DNA from: DRQF01 sp964559135
GTDB taxonomy: Bacteria; Planctomycetota; GCA-002687715; DRQF01
Length of the DNA: 15,157 bases
NCBI GenBank assembly: GCA_964559135.1
Contig: CAZLGG010000099.1
Location: 1-15,157, forward strand
Reading direction: 5' to 3'
Part shown: one piece after another, positions 14,223-15,157 of the stretch
Layout: the number at the start of each line of letters is the position of its first letter
Position numbering within the stretch: position 1 is the first letter of the stretch
Program-made: the position numbers and the translations under genes
Notes under the pieces: generated by a model
Databases searched by the model: none
The model's input: the letters and a program-made list of their open reading frames with translations, nothing else
Told to the model about the DNA's origin: nothing

Positions 14223-14557
14223 TTTCGACGACCTCCCTTGGTCAACCACTCCCTGAAGACATCATCCATCTGCTCCGGCGCAAGGCCTGGATTGTCCCGC
14301 CCCACCCCCGGAGTCTTTTCCTTGGGCTCCCCCTATGTCTGGGAAGTTGAGGCATTGGTTCAGGGCCGAGGGGCCCCCGGCCCTTGACTTCCAGATGCGC
14401 CGCCCGGCATCGCCAAAACGTCAGACATTCCGGAATTCACACTCCAGACTTTCCGGAACCCACAGGAGCCGGAAGCCGTGCTCGCCGATGCGATCCCCGG
14501 GACGAGTAGGCTCGCCAAGACGCAGAGGAGCGCGAGTAGGGGCGACCGGTTTCGCAT
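14219..14557 (-). pseudogene. Decayed small secreted or toxin-tip reading frame with two in-frame stops
   Basis: This 340-bp stretch between two small genes has no intact gene. One frame starts at ATG 14557, 5 nt after the previous stop, and opens with a signal-peptide-like sequence (MRNRSPLLALLCVLASLLVP, then GIASAS). It stops at TGA 14362-14360 and, after eight codons, at TAG 14335-14333. It then continues for 37 codons as protein-like sequence (GEPKEKTPGVGRDNPGLAPE, then QMDDVFREWLTKGGRRK) to TGA 14221-14219, overlapping the next ATG. It may be a broken toxin-tip cassette or a displaced fragment. The two stops could also mean unrelated short frames that share a phase by chance. Confidence 0.35.
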
Positions 14558-14562
14558 CAGAC

Positions 14563-14865
14563 TCAGGCCTGCGTGCGCCGCCGGACCACGTCTGGAACGT
14601 TGCCCCGAATCCACTGGCGCACCTCATCCTCCGAGGTTGTCAGGGCACCGCCCTTGCAAACAAAGAACTCGAAGATGTCGACGAGGTCATCGCGCTCATA
14701 GAACTGAACCTTCAGTTCGGCCGTGTACTCGTTGGCGTCCGGCTCCGACACTAACAGCGTTGGTCCTGACCATGTCAGACCGGCGCCCTCAAGCATGCTT
14801 CTGCATCGATCGAGTTCCTCTCCGGCCACGACGCGGATGCGCTCCACTCGCTCGACCACCGTCAT
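14563..14865 (-). CDS. Probable immunity protein for the adjacent toxin
   Basis: This 100-aa soluble protein starts at ATG 14865 with a strong GGAGGAGG ribosome site and overlaps the stop of the upstream toxin-like gene by 4 bp (ATGA). It begins with an amphipathic helix (MTVVERVERIRVVAGEELDR), followed by beta-like segments (ANEYTAELKVQFYERDDLVD, then IFEFFVCKGG) and a basic C-terminus. No family is recognised. The immunity role is inferred from its small size, lack of export signal and tight coupling behind a toxin domain. An upstream start at 14901 is possible but lies inside the toxin gene without a ribosome site. Confidence 0.6.
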   Translation of the reverse strand: MTVVERVERIRVVAGEELDRCRSMLEGAGLTWSGPTLLVSEPDANEYTAELKVQFYERDDLVDIFEFFVCKGGALTTSEDEVRQWIRGNVPDVVRRRTQA

Positions 14866-15157
14866 TGTCCTCCTCCAGGAACTTTGGGGTACTCGATCCA
14901 CTTGTCAGGAAACTGCCTCTCCATTCCGTACTTCCCGATGTGTGTCTGGTGCTGGTGGATGACTTGGCCATCCTTCGTGACCTGGTGTGTCACGGAGTTC
15001 GTCTTGCCGTCGAGCTTCTCGATGACGTGCCGAGAGGAAGCGCCGTCCGCTCCCGGTGTCTTGCGCTCGATGACCTCCTTTGTCCACTTGCCTTCCGCCT
15101 TCGCGGCGGCGGAGAACGTGTCGATCGCCTTGGCAAGGGCACCAGCGAAAACGACGG
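14862..15157 (-). CDS. C-terminal end of a polymorphic toxin-like protein (5' end outside window)
   Basis: Ninety-seven residues are visible, entering from the right edge. After an Ala-rich segment (VVFAGALAKAIDTFSAAAKA) comes a compact His-rich module: SSRHVIEKLDGKTNSVTHQV, then TKDGQVIHQHQTHIGKYGME, ending RQFPDKWIEYPKVPGGGQ. His residues at visible positions 43, 57, 67, 69 and 72 are candidates for a nuclease active site. The pattern resembles C-terminal domains annotated as polymorphic toxin (type 24-like), recalled from memory and not verified. The stop overlaps the next gene's ATG, as toxin/immunity pairs often do. Delivery domains (Rhs, filamentous haemagglutinin or other) would lie outside the window. 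Confidence 0.6.
   Translation of the reverse strand, partial: VVFAGALAKAIDTFSAAAKAEGKWTKEVIERKTPGADGASSRHVIEKLDGKTNSVTHQVTKDGQVIHQHQTHIGKYGMERQFPDKWIEYPKVPGGGQ

Noticed and set aside
14335..14754. 139-codon plus-strand open frame
   Set aside because: It is antisense to the probable immunity gene, which has a strong ribosome site and a 4-bp coupling overlap; the translation looks random.

Overview
The window is high-GC bacterial chromosome, dense with genes. A 66-residue gene at 12133 ends in a fragment (FPSWSEVLQVLKGLGY) that I associate from memory with small conserved proteins of Planctomycetes. Secreted proteins with EF-hand, TPR and HEAT-like segments fit that group or a neighbouring PVC-type lineage. 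The assignment is inference; there is no rRNA or other direct marker.

Layout. Positions 1-1699 (minus) hold rarA, a replication-stress AAA+ ATPase, overlapping a truncated inositol-monophosphatase gene. Positions 1874-3492 (plus) hold an ECF sigma factor coupled to a membrane anti-sigma factor with a large extracytoplasmic domain, followed at 3563-4648 by a VOC-like/double-cupin protein. Positions 4695-8876 (minus) read as a secreted TPR/HEAT protein, then galE, then a PBP4-type D,D-carboxypeptidase, which is an envelope-flavoured group. Positions 9031-11924 (plus) hold a PilZ protein, then purC, purE and mtnA, the last three closely packed (purine synthesis and methylthioadenosine salvage). 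A 66-aa planctomycete-like protein with a structured leader follows and is closed by a strong terminator at 12369-12409.

The main discovery is at 12617-13756. Naive ORF calling splits this region at an in-frame TGA (13340-13342). Read through as selenocysteine, it gives one 379-aa secreted protein: signal peptide, six EF-hand loops, an Arg/Gly-rich linker, and a thioredoxin-fold domain matching the iodothyronine deiodinase family, with FGSYT-U-PPF at the active site. Directly after the TGA lies a bacterial-type SECIS hairpin whose apical loop is GGUC. It is therefore not a pseudogene but a probable EF-hand/deiodinase-like selenoprotein, which implies Sec machinery elsewhere in the genome.

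The right end (13833-15157, minus) looks like the tail of a polymorphic-toxin locus: a toxin C-terminus running off the window, a probable immunity gene overlapping it by 4 bp, a decayed reading frame with two in-frame stops, and a second small gene coupled to that frame by another 4-bp overlap. No tRNA, rRNA, CRISPR array or insertion sequence was seen.
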